Shown: piece after piece, positions 42,212-51,687 of the stretch
Numbering within the stretch: position 1 is the first letter of the stretch
Layout: the number at the start of each line of letters is the position of its first letter
From: Streptomyces wedmorensis
Lineage (GTDB): Bacteria > Actinomycetota > Actinomycetes > Streptomycetales > Streptomycetaceae
Direction: 5' to 3'
DNA length: 64,000 nt
NCBI RefSeq assembly: GCF_000716445.1
Contig: NZ_JNWK01000001.1
Coordinates: 62,001 to 126,000 of the forward strand
Made by a program: the position numbers and the translations under genes
Notes under the pieces: generated by a model
Told to the model about the DNA's origin: nothing
Databases searched by the model: none
What the model saw: the letters and a program-made list of their open reading frames with translations, nothing else

Positions 42212-42544
42212 CACCGGCGCACCTGCCGGGGTCCTGCGCCGCACGATCGTGGCGCACTCAGCGGGTGCGCCGCCGGGCGACCGCGGCGCACCCGCCGGCG
42301 TCCGCCGCCGGACGACCTCCGCACACTCCCGCGCGTGAGCCGCCCAGGAGGTGCCGCCCCGGCGGTGCCGTGCGGGCGGGACGCGTACGCGGCCTCGGGG
42401 TGCCGCGCAGCAGGGACGCCTCCACCACCCGTTCGGGCGGCGCGTAGAGTCGACCTGGGCGCTTGCCGTACATCCCGGTGCGGACGCCCGTACATCCCGT
42501 ACACCCCGGTCCGCCGCCGACCGAACCCTGACGAGGAGACCTCC
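42212..42544. other. Gene-free region with imperfect repeats (333 bases)
   Basis: From the sulfite oxidase stop to about 42330 there are three to four diverged 40-50-base units combining GGCGCAC(CTGC)CGG and CCGCCGGACGACC. At 42467-42512 CGTACATCCCG occurs twice, followed by CGTACACCCCGG. No supported gene is present; GAGGAG at the end is the nadE ribosome site. Confidence 0.5.
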
Positions 42545-43375
42545 GTGACCGACCCGGCGTCCACCGCCCTCCAGCAGCAGATCGCCCGGGACCTCCAGGT
42601 GTCCGACAGCTTCGACCCGGCCGCCGAGATCGAGCGCCGGGTGGCCTTCCTCACCGAGCGGCTGACCTCCACGGGGCTGCGGTCCCTCGTGCTCGGCATC
42701 AGCGGCGGCGTCGACTCCACGACGGCCGGCCGGCTGTGCCAGCTCGCCGTGGAGCGGGCCCGCACCGCCGGCCACGAGGCCACCTTCTACGCGATGCGCC
42801 TGCCGTACGGCGTCCAGGCCGACGAGAAGGACGCGCAGACCGCGCTCGGCTTCATCCGCGCCGACCAGGTCCTCACCGTGGACGTGAAGGCGTCGAGCGA
42901 CGCGGCCCTCGAGGCCTGCCTCGCCGGCGGGGTGACCTTCCGCGACGCCCACCACCAGGACTTCGTCCAGGGCAACATCAAGGCACGCCAGCGGATGATC
43001 GCCCAGTACGCGGTCGCCGGCGCCCACGACGGGCTCGTCGTCGGCACCGACCACGCCGCCGAGGCCGTCTCCGGCTTCTTCACCAAGTTCGGCGACGGCG
43101 CCGCCGACGTCGTCCCGCTCACCGGCCTGACCAAGCGGCGCGTCCGCGCGATCGCCGACGAGCTGGGCGCCCCGGCCGAGCTGGTGTGGAAGACCCCCAC
43201 CGCCGACCTGGAGACCCTCGACCCGGGCAAGGCCGACGAGGACGCCCTCGGCGTCACCTACGACGACATCGACGACTTCCTGGAGGGCAAGCCGGTCGCG
43301 GAGGACGCCTACGCCACGATCGTCCGCCGCTACGAGCTCACCGAGCACAAGCGACAGCTGCCGATCGCCCCCTGA
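42545..43375 (+). CDS. nadE: Ammonia-dependent NAD+ synthetase
   Basis: A 276-residue enzyme of the short NadE type, lacking a glutaminase domain. The ATP-pyrophosphatase P-loop is SGGVDST (53-59), with further motifs [36 protein letters not shown] and [21 protein letters not shown]. It amidates deamido-NAD with ammonia and ATP in the last step of NAD synthesis. A GTG start follows GAGGAG by six bases. Confidence 0.95.
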   Translation: MTDPASTALQQQIARDLQVSDSFDPAAEIERRVAFLTERLTSTGLRSLVLGISGGVDSTTAGRLCQLAVERARTAGHEATFYAMRLPYGVQADEKDAQTALGFIRADQVLTVDVKASSDAALEACLAGGVTFRDAHHQDFVQGNIKARQRMIAQYAVAGAHDGLVVGTDHAAEAVSGFFTKFGDGAADVVPLTGLTKRRVRAIADELGAPAELVWKTPTADLETLDPGKADEDALGVTYDDIDDFLEGKPVAEDAYATIVRRYELTEHKRQLPIAP

Positions 43376-43443
43376 GCGGTCCGTGGTCCTTCGGCGGATC
43401 CTGGAAGGGGGCCTCGCGGGAGTCCCCCGGAAGGGAGTCCGTC

Positions 43444-43836
43444 ATGTTCGGCGAGACCTCGGCATTCAGCGGCTTCTCGGTCGACGACCTGGACGCGGCC
43501 CGGCGGTTCTACGGCGAGACCCTCGGCCTGAAGGTGGAGGAGCGCGGCGAGGGCGAGATGCGCGTGCTCGGCCTGACCCTGGCCGGCGGGGCCCCGGTCT
43601 TCGTCTACCCCAAGGAGGACCACACCCCCGCCACGTTCACCATCCTCAACTTCGCGGTCGACGACATCGACCGGGCCGTCGACGAGCTCACCGACCGCGG
43701 CGTCACCATGGAGCGCTACCCCGGCTTCGAGGCCGACGCGAAGGGGATCGTACGGAACGCCGGCGGCGGCCCGGAGATCGCCTGGTTCAAGGACCCGGCG
43801 GGCAACGTCCTCTCCGTCCTGCACGGCGACATGTGA
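43444..43836 (+). CDS. VOC (glyoxalase/bleomycin-resistance fold) protein
   Basis: A 130-residue single-domain VOC protein made of two beta-alpha-beta-beta-beta units ([20 protein letters not shown] and [20 protein letters not shown]), ending [14 protein letters not shown]. Metal ligands of glyoxalase I are not all present, so enzymatic activity is uncertain; antibiotic binding or an unknown isomerase/dioxygenase role is possible. Its start follows nadE by 68 bases with a weak GGAAGGGAG site. Confidence 0.82.
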   Translation: MFGETSAFSGFSVDDLDAARRFYGETLGLKVEERGEGEMRVLGLTLAGGAPVFVYPKEDHTPATFTILNFAVDDIDRAVDELTDRGVTMERYPGFEADAKGIVRNAGGGPEIAWFKDPAGNVLSVLHGDM

Positions 43837-44074
43837 CCCACCGCGACCTGGCCCCCGCCCCCGCTGCCGGAGGCGGGGCGGCCACCGTCAAACCGCTGCC
43901 CCGACCGTGCCCGTCCGGCGGGCGCGCGGTCCCCGGGTCCGCCCCGGCCCTCCCCCCCCCGGCGACCCGACCGTGCCCGCCCGGTCGGCGCGGGGTTCCC
44001 CGGACCGCCGAGGCCCGCCCCCGAACGGCCCGGCCGGGCGTGCGCGGTGACGGCGAGCCGTCTCGAATGGGAGG

Positions 44075-44755
44075 GTGACCGCGCCGCCCGACGACTGCCT
44101 CGCCCGCAACGAGTGGATCTGCGGGGCCTACGTCTCGACGCGGAGCGAGATCCTCGCCGACGCGGTCGTCCAGCACCTGCAACTGGCCGGGGCCTCGGTG
44201 GCCATCGGACTGCTGCTCGCACTGCCCCTCGCCGTCGCCGCGCGCCGCTGGCGCTGGGCGGCGGGGCCCGTGCTCGCGATCACCACCGTCCTGTACACGA
44301 TCCCCGCGCTGGCGATGTTCTCGCTGCTCCTGCCCGCGTACGGGCTGTCCGCCGCCCTCGTCGTCGCGGGGCTCGTCCTGTACTCGCTGACCCTGCTCGT
44401 CCGGAACATCCTCGCCGGGCTCCGGGCCGTGCCGGAGGAGACCCGGCAGGCCGCGCGCGGCCTCGGATACGGCCCGATCCGGCTGCTCCTCACCGTCGAA
44501 CTGCCGCTGGCCGTGCCCGCCGCGATGGCCGGGCTGCGGATGGCCACCGTCTCCGCGGTCTCCCTGGTCACCATCGGCGCGATCGTCGGCCACGGCGGCC
44601 TGGGGAACCTCATCCACGCCGGGATGAACACCTACTTCAAGGCGCAGGTCCTCACCGCGTCCGCGCTGTGCGTCGTCATCGCCGTCGTCGCCGACCTGCT
44701 GCTCCTCGGTGTCCAGCGGCTGCTGACCCCGTGGACCCGGGGGCAGGCCTCGTGA
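44075..44755 (+). CDS. Osmoprotectant ABC transporter permease 1
   Basis: A 226-residue OpuCB/ProW-type permease with five to six helices and the ATPase-contact loop ETRQAARGLGYGPIRLLLTV. It is the first gene of a three-gene GTGA-overlapped operon (permease, permease, binding protein) for glycine betaine, choline or a similar solute. The start is a GTG without a clear Shine-Dalgarno site. No ATPase subunit gene is next to it. Confidence 0.88.
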   Translation: MTAPPDDCLARNEWICGAYVSTRSEILADAVVQHLQLAGASVAIGLLLALPLAVAARRWRWAAGPVLAITTVLYTIPALAMFSLLLPAYGLSAALVVAGLVLYSLTLLVRNILAGLRAVPEETRQAARGLGYGPIRLLLTVELPLAVPAAMAGLRMATVSAVSLVTIGAIVGHGGLGNLIHAGMNTYFKAQVLTASALCVVIAVVADLLLLGVQRLLTPWTRGQAS

Positions 44756-45426
44756 CGACCCTCGCCGACGCCTGGTCCTGGCTGACCACCGCCGCGAACT
44801 GGTCGGGGGAGAACGGCGTCCGGCACCGGCTCGCCGAGCACGTCTTCCTCACCGTCGTCTGCCTGGCGCTCAGTTGCCTGATCGCCCTGCCCGTCGGCCT
44901 CGTCCTGGGCCATCTAGGGAAGGGCGGCGCGCTCGCCGTGAACCTCGCGAACGCCGGCCGGGCCGTCCCCACCTTCGCCGTCCTCGTCCTGCTCCTGCTG
45001 AGCCCGCTCGGCCCGTACGGGCCGTGGCCGACGGTCATCGCCCTCGTCCTGTTCGCCGTGCCACCGCTGCTGACCAACGCGTACGTGGGCATGCGCGGCG
45101 TCGACGCCGACGTCGTACGGGCCGCCCGGGGCATGGGGATGACCGGCGGCCAGACCCTCCTCCGGGTCGAACTCCCGCTGGCGCTTCCGCTGATCCTCAC
45201 CGGGGTGCGGATCGCCGCCGTCCAGCTGGTGGCCACCGCCACCGTGGCCGCGCTCGCCGGCGGCGGAGGCCTGGGGCGGATCATCACCGCCGGGTTCAAC
45301 CTGGCCTCGACCCCGCAGGTCGTCGCCGGGGCCTGTCTGGTCGCGGTCCTCGCGCTCGTCGTCGAAGGGGTCTTCGAGGCGGTCGGGCGTCTCGCCCCCG
45401 CCGGGGCGCGGGGGCGCGGGGCGTGA
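44752..45426 (+). CDS. Osmoprotectant ABC transporter permease 2
   Basis: A 224-residue OpuCD/ProW-type permease (HVFLTVVCLALSCLIALPVG, and the loop VVRAARGMGMTGGQTLLRVE). It overlaps the first permease by GTGA and the binding-protein gene by GTGA, so all three are translated in a coupled way. It probably pairs with permease 1 in the membrane. Confidence 0.88.
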   Translation: MTTLADAWSWLTTAANWSGENGVRHRLAEHVFLTVVCLALSCLIALPVGLVLGHLGKGGALAVNLANAGRAVPTFAVLVLLLLSPLGPYGPWPTVIALVLFAVPPLLTNAYVGMRGVDADVVRAARGMGMTGGQTLLRVELPLALPLILTGVRIAAVQLVATATVAALAGGGGLGRIITAGFNLASTPQVVAGACLVAVLALVVEGVFEAVGRLAPAGARGRGA

Positions 45427-46382
45427 GGGCGGCCCGCGGGACCGTCGTCGCCGTCTGCCTCCTGGCGCTCGCCGGAGCCGCGGGCGGCTGTGCGGAGGGC
45501 CCCTCCCTCGAGGACCGCGACGCGGTCACCTCACCGCCCGGCGACAGCCGGGACCTGACCGTCGGATCGGCCGGGTTCACCGAGAGCGACCTCCTCGCGG
45601 AGATGTACGCGCTGCTGCTCCAGGAGGCCGGCTACCGCACGAAGCTCCTGTCCGTCACCAACCGGGAGCTGTACGAACCGGCCCTGGAGAACGGTCAGAT
45701 CGACGTCGTGCCGGAGTACGCGGCCACCTTCGCCGACTGGCTGAACGCCAAGGCCAACGGGCCGGACGCGCCGACCGTCGGCTCACCCGACCTGACCGCC
45801 ACCATGAGCGCCCTGCGGGCTCTCGCGGGTCCGCGCGGGCTCGCCGTCCTCGACCCCGGCCGCGCCGTCGACCAGAACGCCTTCGCCGTCACCGCCGCCT
45901 ACGCCGCCGAGCACCGCCTGACGACGCTCAGCGACCTCGGCGCCGCCCGGCTCCCCGTCCGCCTCGCGGCCGGCGACGAGTGCGTGCGGCGGCCGTACTG
46001 CGCCCCCGGCCTGAAGGAGGTCTACGGCATCGACGTGACCGCGGTCGATCCCAAGGGCGTCGGGACCACGCAGTCGAAGCAGGCCGTCCGGAGCGGTGAG
46101 GACCAGCTGGTGCTCACCACCACCACCGACGCCATGCTGGACGACTTCGGACTCGTCCTGCTCGCCGACGACAAGCGCCTCCAGAACGCCGACTTCGTGG
46201 TCCCGGTGGTCAACCGCGCCCGCGCCGGGAGCGCGGGCGTCACGGCCGCCCTCGGCCGCCTCAACACGGTGCTGACCACGGCCGACCTGGCCGGCCTCAA
46301 CGAGCGGGTGGACAGCTGGCGGCGGCTGCCGGAGGACGTGGCCCGTGACTACCTCGTCGGCAAGGGACTCCTGCCGCGGTGA
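45423..46382 (+). CDS. Osmoprotectant-binding lipoprotein (OpuAC/ProX type)
   Basis: A 319-residue substrate-binding lipoprotein. The signal peptide ends in a lipobox (AGAAGGC), then DLTVGSAGFTESDLLAEMYA and ENGQIDVVPEYAATFADWL follow, matching glycine betaine/choline-binding proteins. It delivers solute to the two permeases encoded just upstream. The GTG start overlaps the second permease stop. The ATPase needed to power uptake is missing from the locus. Confidence 0.87.
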   Translation: MRAARGTVVAVCLLALAGAAGGCAEGPSLEDRDAVTSPPGDSRDLTVGSAGFTESDLLAEMYALLLQEAGYRTKLLSVTNRELYEPALENGQIDVVPEYAATFADWLNAKANGPDAPTVGSPDLTATMSALRALAGPRGLAVLDPGRAVDQNAFAVTAAYAAEHRLTTLSDLGAARLPVRLAAGDECVRRPYCAPGLKEVYGIDVTAVDPKGVGTTQSKQAVRSGEDQLVLTTTTDAMLDDFGLVLLADDKRLQNADFVVPVVNRARAGSAGVTAALGRLNTVLTTADLAGLNERVDSWRRLPEDVARDYLVGKGLLPR

Positions 46383-46463
46383 CGGCCGCCGTCTCCCGGG
46401 GAACGGCCCCGCCGTGTGATCCACTGTCCTCGCGGGGGCGTACCGAACAGGAGCAGGCACAGC

Positions 46464-47771
46464 GTGACCACCTACCGGCAGCCGGGACTCGTCCTCACCG
46501 ACCACCGTTTCCCCGTCCCCCTCGACCACTCCCGCCCGGACGGCGAGCGGATCGAGGTCTACGGCCGCGAGGTCGTCGCGAGCGGGCGGGACGCGAAGGA
46601 CCGTGAGCGGCTGCCCTGGCTGGTGTACCTGGAGGGCGGGCCCGGCTTCGGCGCCCGCCGCTTCATCGGCCCGCAGGCCTGGCTCGGCCGTGCCGTCCGA
46701 GAGTTCCGCGTCCTCCTGCTCGACCAGCGCGGCACCGGCCGCTCCACCCCCGCCAACCGTCAGACCCTGCCGCTCCGCGGCACCCCTGCCGAGCAGGCCG
46801 ACTACCTCGCCCACTTCCGCGCCGACTCCATCGTCAAGGACTGCGAGCTGATCCGCCGCCGGCTCACCGGCGGGGCGCCGTGGACCGTCCTCGGCCAGAG
46901 CTTCGGCGGCTTCTGCGCCACCCACTACCTCTCCACCGCGCCCGAGGGCCTGGACACCGTCCTCGTCACCGGCGGCCTGCCGTCCCTCGACGCCACCGCG
47001 GACGAGGTGTACCGCGCCGCCTACCCGCGTGTCCGCCGCAAGAACGAGGCCCACTTCGCCCGCTACCCGCAGGACGAGGGACGGGCCCGCGCGATCGTCA
47101 CCCACCTCCTGGACCGCGAGGTCACCCTCCCGGGCGGCGGCCTCCTCACCGCCGAGGCCTTCCAGTCGCTCGGCATCCTCCTGGGCTCCGGCGACGGCAC
47201 CCACCAGCTCCATCTGCTCCTGGAGGGCGCCTTCGTCCCCACCGCGGACGGCCCCGCGCTCGCCGACGCCTTCCTGGAGCAGGTCCAGGCGCACCTCTCG
47301 TACGCGGGCCACCCGCTCTACGCCGTCCTCCACGAGGCCATCTACGCCCAGGGCCGGGGGCCCACCGGCTGGGCCGCCGAGCGCGTCCGCGCGGAGTACC
47401 CCGAGTTCGACGCCCGGACGGCTCTCGACACGGGCGCGCCGGTCCTCTTCACCGGCGAGACGGTCCACCCCTGGCACTTCACCACCGACCCCGCGCTGCG
47501 CCCGCTGCGCGAGACCGCCGAACGGCTCGCCGAGCGCGACGACTGGACGCCGCTGTACGACCCGGAGCGCCTCGCCGCCAACGAGGTCCCGGTCGCCGCC
47601 GCCGTCTACCACGACGACATGTACGTGGACACGGCCCACTCCCTGGCCACCGCCCGGGCCGTGCGAGGCCTGCGGACCTGGGTCACCGACGAGTTCGAGC
47701 ACGACGGGGTGCGGGCCGGCGGCCCGCGCGTCCTCGACCGGCTCCTCTCACTGGCACGCGACGAGGCCTGA
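46464..47771 (+). CDS. Serine peptidase of the proline iminopeptidase (S33) family
   Basis: A 435-residue alpha/beta-fold peptidase. The oxyanion region is YLEGGPGFGARRF, the DQRGTGRS motif is typical for family S33, the nucleophile is in LGQSFGGFC, and the catalytic His is in FEHDGVRA near the C-terminus. Such enzymes remove N-terminal proline or related residues from small peptides in the cytosol. The GTG start follows AGGAG at a somewhat long distance. Two tandem hairpins follow the gene. Confidence 0.88.
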   Translation: MTTYRQPGLVLTDHRFPVPLDHSRPDGERIEVYGREVVASGRDAKDRERLPWLVYLEGGPGFGARRFIGPQAWLGRAVREFRVLLLDQRGTGRSTPANRQTLPLRGTPAEQADYLAHFRADSIVKDCELIRRRLTGGAPWTVLGQSFGGFCATHYLSTAPEGLDTVLVTGGLPSLDATADEVYRAAYPRVRRKNEAHFARYPQDEGRARAIVTHLLDREVTLPGGGLLTAEAFQSLGILLGSGDGTHQLHLLLEGAFVPTADGPALADAFLEQVQAHLSYAGHPLYAVLHEAIYAQGRGPTGWAAERVRAEYPEFDARTALDTGAPVLFTGETVHPWHFTTDPALRPLRETAERLAERDDWTPLYDPERLAANEVPVAAAVYHDDMYVDTAHSLATARAVRGLRTWVTDEFEHDGVRAGGPRVLDRLLSLARDEA

Positions 47772-47793
47772 CCGCCCGGAAGGCCCATGGCCC

Positions 47794-47875
47794 GGCCGTC
47801 CGGGACGGGTCCGACCGCCCCGGACGGCCCCGCCCGCCGGAGCGCGCCCCGCCCGCCGTCCCGGGCGCGCTCCGG
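47794..47875 (+). terminator. Two tandem GC hairpins after the S33 peptidase
   Basis: GGCCGTCCGGG (47794-47804) pairs with CCCGGACGGCC (47819-47829); then CCGGAGCGCGCCC (47837-47849) pairs with GGGCGCGCTCCGG (47863-47875). Both stems are perfect and lie 22 bases past the stop. Confidence 0.7.
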
Positions 47876-48032
47876 CCGTCCCGGCCGCCGTCGGTAGTGC
47901 CGGCCTCCGTCGGCGCTGCCGCGCAAAAGTCCAAGCGGTGACCACCCGATGCACATGGTGCGGCGACGACGGATGCCGATAGAAATCGGGTCCCGACCCC
48001 GCGAGGGGAGCACGCGAGCAGAGGACCCGAAC

Positions 48033-48965
48033 ATGAACACCCACGTCAGCGCGGAGATCGCAAGCCAGCCGGACTGCTGGCGCCGCGCCGCCGAGATCGC
48101 GGCCCATGACGGGGACCGGCTGCCGGCCCGGGGCGAGCGCGTGGCGGTCGTCGGCTGCGGCACCTCGTACTTCATCGCCCGCGCCTACGCCGCCCTGCGC
48201 GAGTCACTGGGTGCGGGGGAGACCGACGCCTTCCCCGCCTCCGACCCGACCCCGCTGGGCCGCGGTTACGACCGGATCGTCGCCCTCACCCGTTCCGGCA
48301 CGACCACGGAGGTCGTGGACCTGCTGGCGGCGGCGGCCGGCCGCGTCCCGGCCCTCGTCCTCACCGGGACGCCCGACAGCCCCGCCGGGCGGCTCGCCGA
48401 CCGGGTCGTCGACCTCGGCTTCGCCGACGAACGCTCCGTCGTCCAGACCCGGTTCGCCACCGCGGCGCTCCAACTCCTGCGCGCGGGGCTCGGGGTGGAC
48501 CTCGGACCGGCGATCGCCGACGCCGAACTCGTCCTGTACGAGCGGCTGCCCGCGGCCTGGGAGCGGCGCGGGCAGTTCACCTTCCTCGGCACCGGGTGGA
48601 CCGTGGGGCTCGCCGACGACGCCGCCCTCAAGCTCCGCGAAGTGGCCCGCGCCTGGACGGAGTCGTACGCGGCGATGGAGTACCGGCACGGTCCGATCAG
48701 CATCAGCGACCGGGCCAGCCTCGTCTGGTGTCTCGGCCCCGCGCCTTCGGGGCTGCGGGACGAAGTGGAGTCCACGGGAGCCCTGTTCGCCGCCGACGCC
48801 ATCGATCCGGTCGCCGCGCTGGTCCGCGCCCAGCGGCTCGCCGTGGCCCTCGCCTCCCGGCGCGGCCTCAACCCCGACCGTCCGCGGCACGTCTCGCGGT
48901 CGGTGATCCTTTCCGGGTCGTTCCGCCCGACGGCCGCGGAGGCGGCCCGTATCCTGCGGTCATGA
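48033..48965 (+). CDS. SIS-domain sugar isomerase-like protein
   Basis: A 310-residue protein with two sugar-isomerase (SIS) domains: VAVVGCGTSYFIARAYAALR with VALTRSGTTTEVVDLL in the first, and FLGTGWTVGLADDAALKLRE with YRHGPISIS in the second. This is the isomerase half of GlmS without the glutaminase domain, or an AgaS-like amino-sugar-phosphate deaminase/isomerase. It overlaps the PIG-L deacetylase gene by ATGA, so the two probably handle an amino sugar together. The ATG follows AGAGGA. Confidence 0.85.
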   Translation: MNTHVSAEIASQPDCWRRAAEIAAHDGDRLPARGERVAVVGCGTSYFIARAYAALRESLGAGETDAFPASDPTPLGRGYDRIVALTRSGTTTEVVDLLAAAAGRVPALVLTGTPDSPAGRLADRVVDLGFADERSVVQTRFATAALQLLRAGLGVDLGPAIADAELVLYERLPAAWERRGQFTFLGTGWTVGLADDAALKLREVARAWTESYAAMEYRHGPISISDRASLVWCLGPAPSGLRDEVESTGALFAADAIDPVAALVRAQRLAVALASRRGLNPDRPRHVSRSVILSGSFRPTAAEAARILRS

Positions 48966-49714
48966 TCGACACCCATGCCACGGACCTCCTGGAGATGCCC
49001 GGCGACTGGCAGCGTGCCCTCGCCGTGGTCGCCCACCCCGACGACCTGGAGTACGGCTGCGCGGCGGCCGTCGCCGACTGGACGGACGCGGGGAAGGAGG
49101 TCGTGTACGTCCTCGCCACCCGGGGCGAGGCCGGCATCGACTCGCTCGCCCCCGACGTCTGCGGTCCGCTGCGCGAGCGGGAGCAGCGGGACAGCGCCGC
49201 CGTCGTCGGCGTGGACCGGGTCGAGTTCCTCGACCACCGGGACGGCGTGATCGAGTACGGGCTCGGGCTGCGCCGTGACATCGCGGCCGCGATCCGCCGC
49301 CACCGCCCGGAGCTGGTCCTCACCCTCAACCACCGCGACACCTGGGGCGGCGGCCCCGGCGCCCCCTGGAACACCCCTGATCACCTGGCCGTCGGCCGCG
49401 CCACCCTGGACGCGGCCGCGGACGCCGGCAACCGCTGGATCTTCCCCGAGCTGACCGAACGGGGCCTGGAGCCCTGGAACGGGGTGCGCTGGGTGGCGGT
49501 GGCCGCTTCCAGCACCCCGACCCACGCCGTCGACGCCACCCCGGGCCTGGACCGCGCGATCCGCTCGCTGCTCTGCCACCGCGCGTACATCGAGGCCCTG
49601 ACGGACCAGGACCCGGAGGAGTACGTCCGCTCGTTCCTCACCGCGGCGACCGGGCGCGCGTCGGACCGCTTCGGCGGCCGTCCGGCGGTGACGTTCGAGC
49701 TGTTCGCCCGCTGA
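48962..49714 (+). CDS. PIG-L (LmbE) family deacetylase
   Basis: A 250-residue zinc hydrolase. The metal motif is AHPDDLE near residue 24, with the second His group in LNHRDTWGGG and the third in PDHLAVGRATL. PIG-L enzymes remove N-acetyl groups from GlcNAc-containing molecules (as in mycothiol or lincomycin pathways). It overlaps the SIS gene by ATGA and shares its transcript, so the likely substrate is an N-acetylated amino sugar. MshB and Mca of mycothiol metabolism are longer, so this is another member. Confidence 0.88.
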   Translation: MIDTHATDLLEMPGDWQRALAVVAHPDDLEYGCAAAVADWTDAGKEVVYVLATRGEAGIDSLAPDVCGPLREREQRDSAAVVGVDRVEFLDHRDGVIEYGLGLRRDIAAAIRRHRPELVLTLNHRDTWGGGPGAPWNTPDHLAVGRATLDAAADAGNRWIFPELTERGLEPWNGVRWVAVAASSTPTHAVDATPGLDRAIRSLLCHRAYIEALTDQDPEEYVRSFLTAATGRASDRFGGRPAVTFELFAR

Positions 49715-49717
49715 CGC

Positions 49718-49736
49718 CCGTCCCGCGCCGGGACGG
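49718..49736. terminator. Short perfect hairpin between convergent genes
   Basis: CCGTCCCG (49718-49725) pairs with CGGGACGG (49729-49736) around a 3-base loop, 3 bases past the PIG-L stop and facing the convergent VOC gene. Confidence 0.5.
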
Positions 49737-49787
49737 AGGGCCGTCGACACGGAACGGGCCGCCGGCGCGGGGAGGGCCGCGGGGCCG

Positions 49788-50561
49788 TCAGCCCATCGGT
49801 GCGGGCTTCAGGACCGCGAAGGTCGCGCCGAAGGGGTCGGCGAGCCAGGCGATCCGGCCGACGTCGGGGATGTCGGCCGCGGGCATGAGGACCGAGCCGC
49901 CGTTGCCCTGGGCCGACCGGGTGATCGCGTCGGCGTCCTGGACCGCGAAGTACGGCACCCAGTGCGACTTGTCGCCCTGGCGTTCCGCGGCGCCCCCGAA
50001 GGAGGCGTCCTCCTGGTCTCCCTCGGCCGTGGAGATCACCCGGTACGTCATGCCGGGCGCCTCCATATCCGCCCACCGCCAGCCGAACAGGGTGCGGTAG
50101 AAGCCGAGGACGGACTCCGGGTCGGCGACGTGCAGTTCGGCCCAGACGAGGGTGTTGGTGGACGAGGTCCGCTCCAGGCCCTTGACGGCCGCCGGCTGCC
50201 AGACGGCGAACTCGGCGCCGTCCGGGTCGGTGAGGCAGGCCATGCGGCCCGCGTCCATGACGTCGAAGGCCGGGACGCGCACGGTGCCGCCGGCGTCCGC
50301 GGCGGCCTTCTGGGTGGCGTCGGCGTCCGGGGTCTGGAAGTACACCGTCCAGGCGCTGTGGGCGCCCTCCTCGGTGAGCGGACCGAGGGCGCCGACGGTC
50401 TTCCCGTCCTGTCGGAAGAAGCCGTAGCCGCCGGCGTCGGGGCCCGCCGACTGGAACTCCCAGCCGAAGACGGCGCCGTAGAAGGCGGCGGCCGCTTCGG
50501 TGTCGGGGCTGCCGAGGTCGATCCAGTTGGGGGATCCCGTGGTGAACTGCGTACCGAGCAT
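49788..50561 (-). CDS. Two-domain VOC family protein
   Basis: A 257-residue protein with two VOC modules, each beginning PNWIDLGSPDTEAAAAFYGA and LVWAELHVADPESVLGFYRT, and each closing with a FAVWQP/FAVLKP strand. Relatives are often annotated as glyoxalase or hydroxylase; no complete metal site can be traced. The start at 50561 (MLGTQFTTGSP) matches homologues; a GTG 15 codons upstream is possible. It is convergent with the PIG-L gene. Confidence 0.82.
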   Translation of the reverse strand: MLGTQFTTGSPNWIDLGSPDTEAAAAFYGAVFGWEFQSAGPDAGGYGFFRQDGKTVGALGPLTEEGAHSAWTVYFQTPDADATQKAAADAGGTVRVPAFDVMDAGRMACLTDPDGAEFAVWQPAAVKGLERTSSTNTLVWAELHVADPESVLGFYRTLFGWRWADMEAPGMTYRVISTAEGDQEDASFGGAAERQGDKSHWVPYFAVQDADAITRSAQGNGGSVLMPAADIPDVGRIAWLADPFGATFAVLKPAPMG

Positions 50562-50659
50562 GGGAGGTGTTCCGTCCTTCCGTCGTCGCCGGCCGAATGT
50601 GGCCACCTTGACCGATCCTCGTCGTTACGCCAGGAGCGCGCAGCCGCAGTCGCGGGGGT

Positions 50660-51628
50660 TCATCCGGTCGGCCGACCGGCCGCCTTCTCCTCGAGGTCGG
50701 CGAACAGCAGGTCCGCGTTGACGGCGACGCCCGCCCGGTAGCCCCGGCTGACGGCGTTGACCACCTGTTCGTGGGGACCCGTCACGTTCCCGGCCGCCCA
50801 CACGCCGGGCACGCTCGTGCGGCCGGTCTCGTCGACCGCGACGAACTCCCCGAACGGCGTCGTCCGCAGCTCCGCGCCCAGCCGGCGCAGGACGCCGTCC
50901 CGGGGCGCGAGGCGCGCCGCCGCGGCGAAGACCACGGAGCGGGCGACGATCCGTCCGTCGGTCATCCGCACGCCGGTCAGCTCGTCGCCTTCCACGACGA
51001 GTCCGGCCACCTCGCCCCGGACGACCTCCACTCCGGCCGCGTCGAGCAGCGCCGCGTCCCGCGCGGACGGCTCGGCGGCCGTGTGCAGGAAGAGGGTCAC
51101 GTCCTTCGACCAGTGCGAGACCACCAGGGCCTGGTGGGCGGGCATCGACGGGTGCGCGATCACGCCGAAGGGCCGGTCGCGGACCTCCCAGCCGTGGCAG
51201 TACGGGCAGTGCAGCACGTCCCGCCCCCACCGGCCGGCCAGTCCCTCGATCTCCGGCAGGTCCTCGTCGACGAGGCCGGTCGTGATCACGAGGCGCCGGG
51301 CGGCGACCGCGGTCCCGTCCGCCAGCTCCACGGTGAAGCCGTCCCGTCCGTCGGCCGTCGCGCCGGTCACCCGGCCGGCCCGCCACTCCACCCCGTAGGC
51401 GGCGATCTCCGCCCGCCCCGCCGCGAGGAACTCGGCCGGGCTCGTCCCGTCCCGGGACAGGACGCCCTGCATGTGGGCGGCGGGTGCGTTGCGCGGCTCG
51501 CCGGCGTCGACCACCAGGGTCCGGCGTCGCGACCGGCCGAGGATCAGCGCGGCGCTGAGCCCGGCCGCGCCGCCCCCGACCACCACCGCGTCGTAGGTCT
51601 CGTCGATGTCGTTCGTGTGTGTGTCCAT
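50660..51628 (-). CDS. Thioredoxin-reductase-like flavoprotein
   Basis: A 322-residue NAD(P)/FAD disulfide reductase. The FAD motif is VVVGGGAAGLSAALIL, the redox pair is CPYC (Cys141 and Cys144) as in thioredoxin reductases, and the second FAD region is VWAAGNVTGPHEQVV. The usual NADPH-binding GxGxxA is less clear (IAHPSMPAHQAL), so the electron donor may differ. It is divergent from a XRE-cupin regulator across 67 bases that contain a palindrome; these two form a pair common in Streptomyces. The start at 51628 is tentative as no strong ribosome site is present. Confidence 0.85.
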   Translation of the reverse strand: MDTHTNDIDETYDAVVVGGGAAGLSAALILGRSRRRTLVVDAGEPRNAPAAHMQGVLSRDGTSPAEFLAAGRAEIAAYGVEWRAGRVTGATADGRDGFTVELADGTAVAARRLVITTGLVDEDLPEIEGLAGRWGRDVLHCPYCHGWEVRDRPFGVIAHPSMPAHQALVVSHWSKDVTLFLHTAAEPSARDAALLDAAGVEVVRGEVAGLVVEGDELTGVRMTDGRIVARSVVFAAAARLAPRDGVLRRLGAELRTTPFGEFVAVDETGRTSVPGVWAAGNVTGPHEQVVNAVSRGYRAGVAVNADLLFADLEEKAAGRPTG

Positions 51629-51668
51629 GGACCGAGAGTCGGCCAGGTCGCTCCGGTACGGCAACTAA

Positions 51669-51687
51669 TCTTGCCGTTTCTGCAAGA
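51669..51687. promoter_or_regulatory. Inverted repeat TCTTGC-N7-GCAAGA between reductase and regulator
   Basis: Perfect six-base arms (51669-51674 and 51682-51687) are placed just before the regulator ATG at 51696 and within the reductase promoter region. A likely binding site of the XRE-cupin regulator itself, which would control both divergent genes. Confidence 0.5.
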
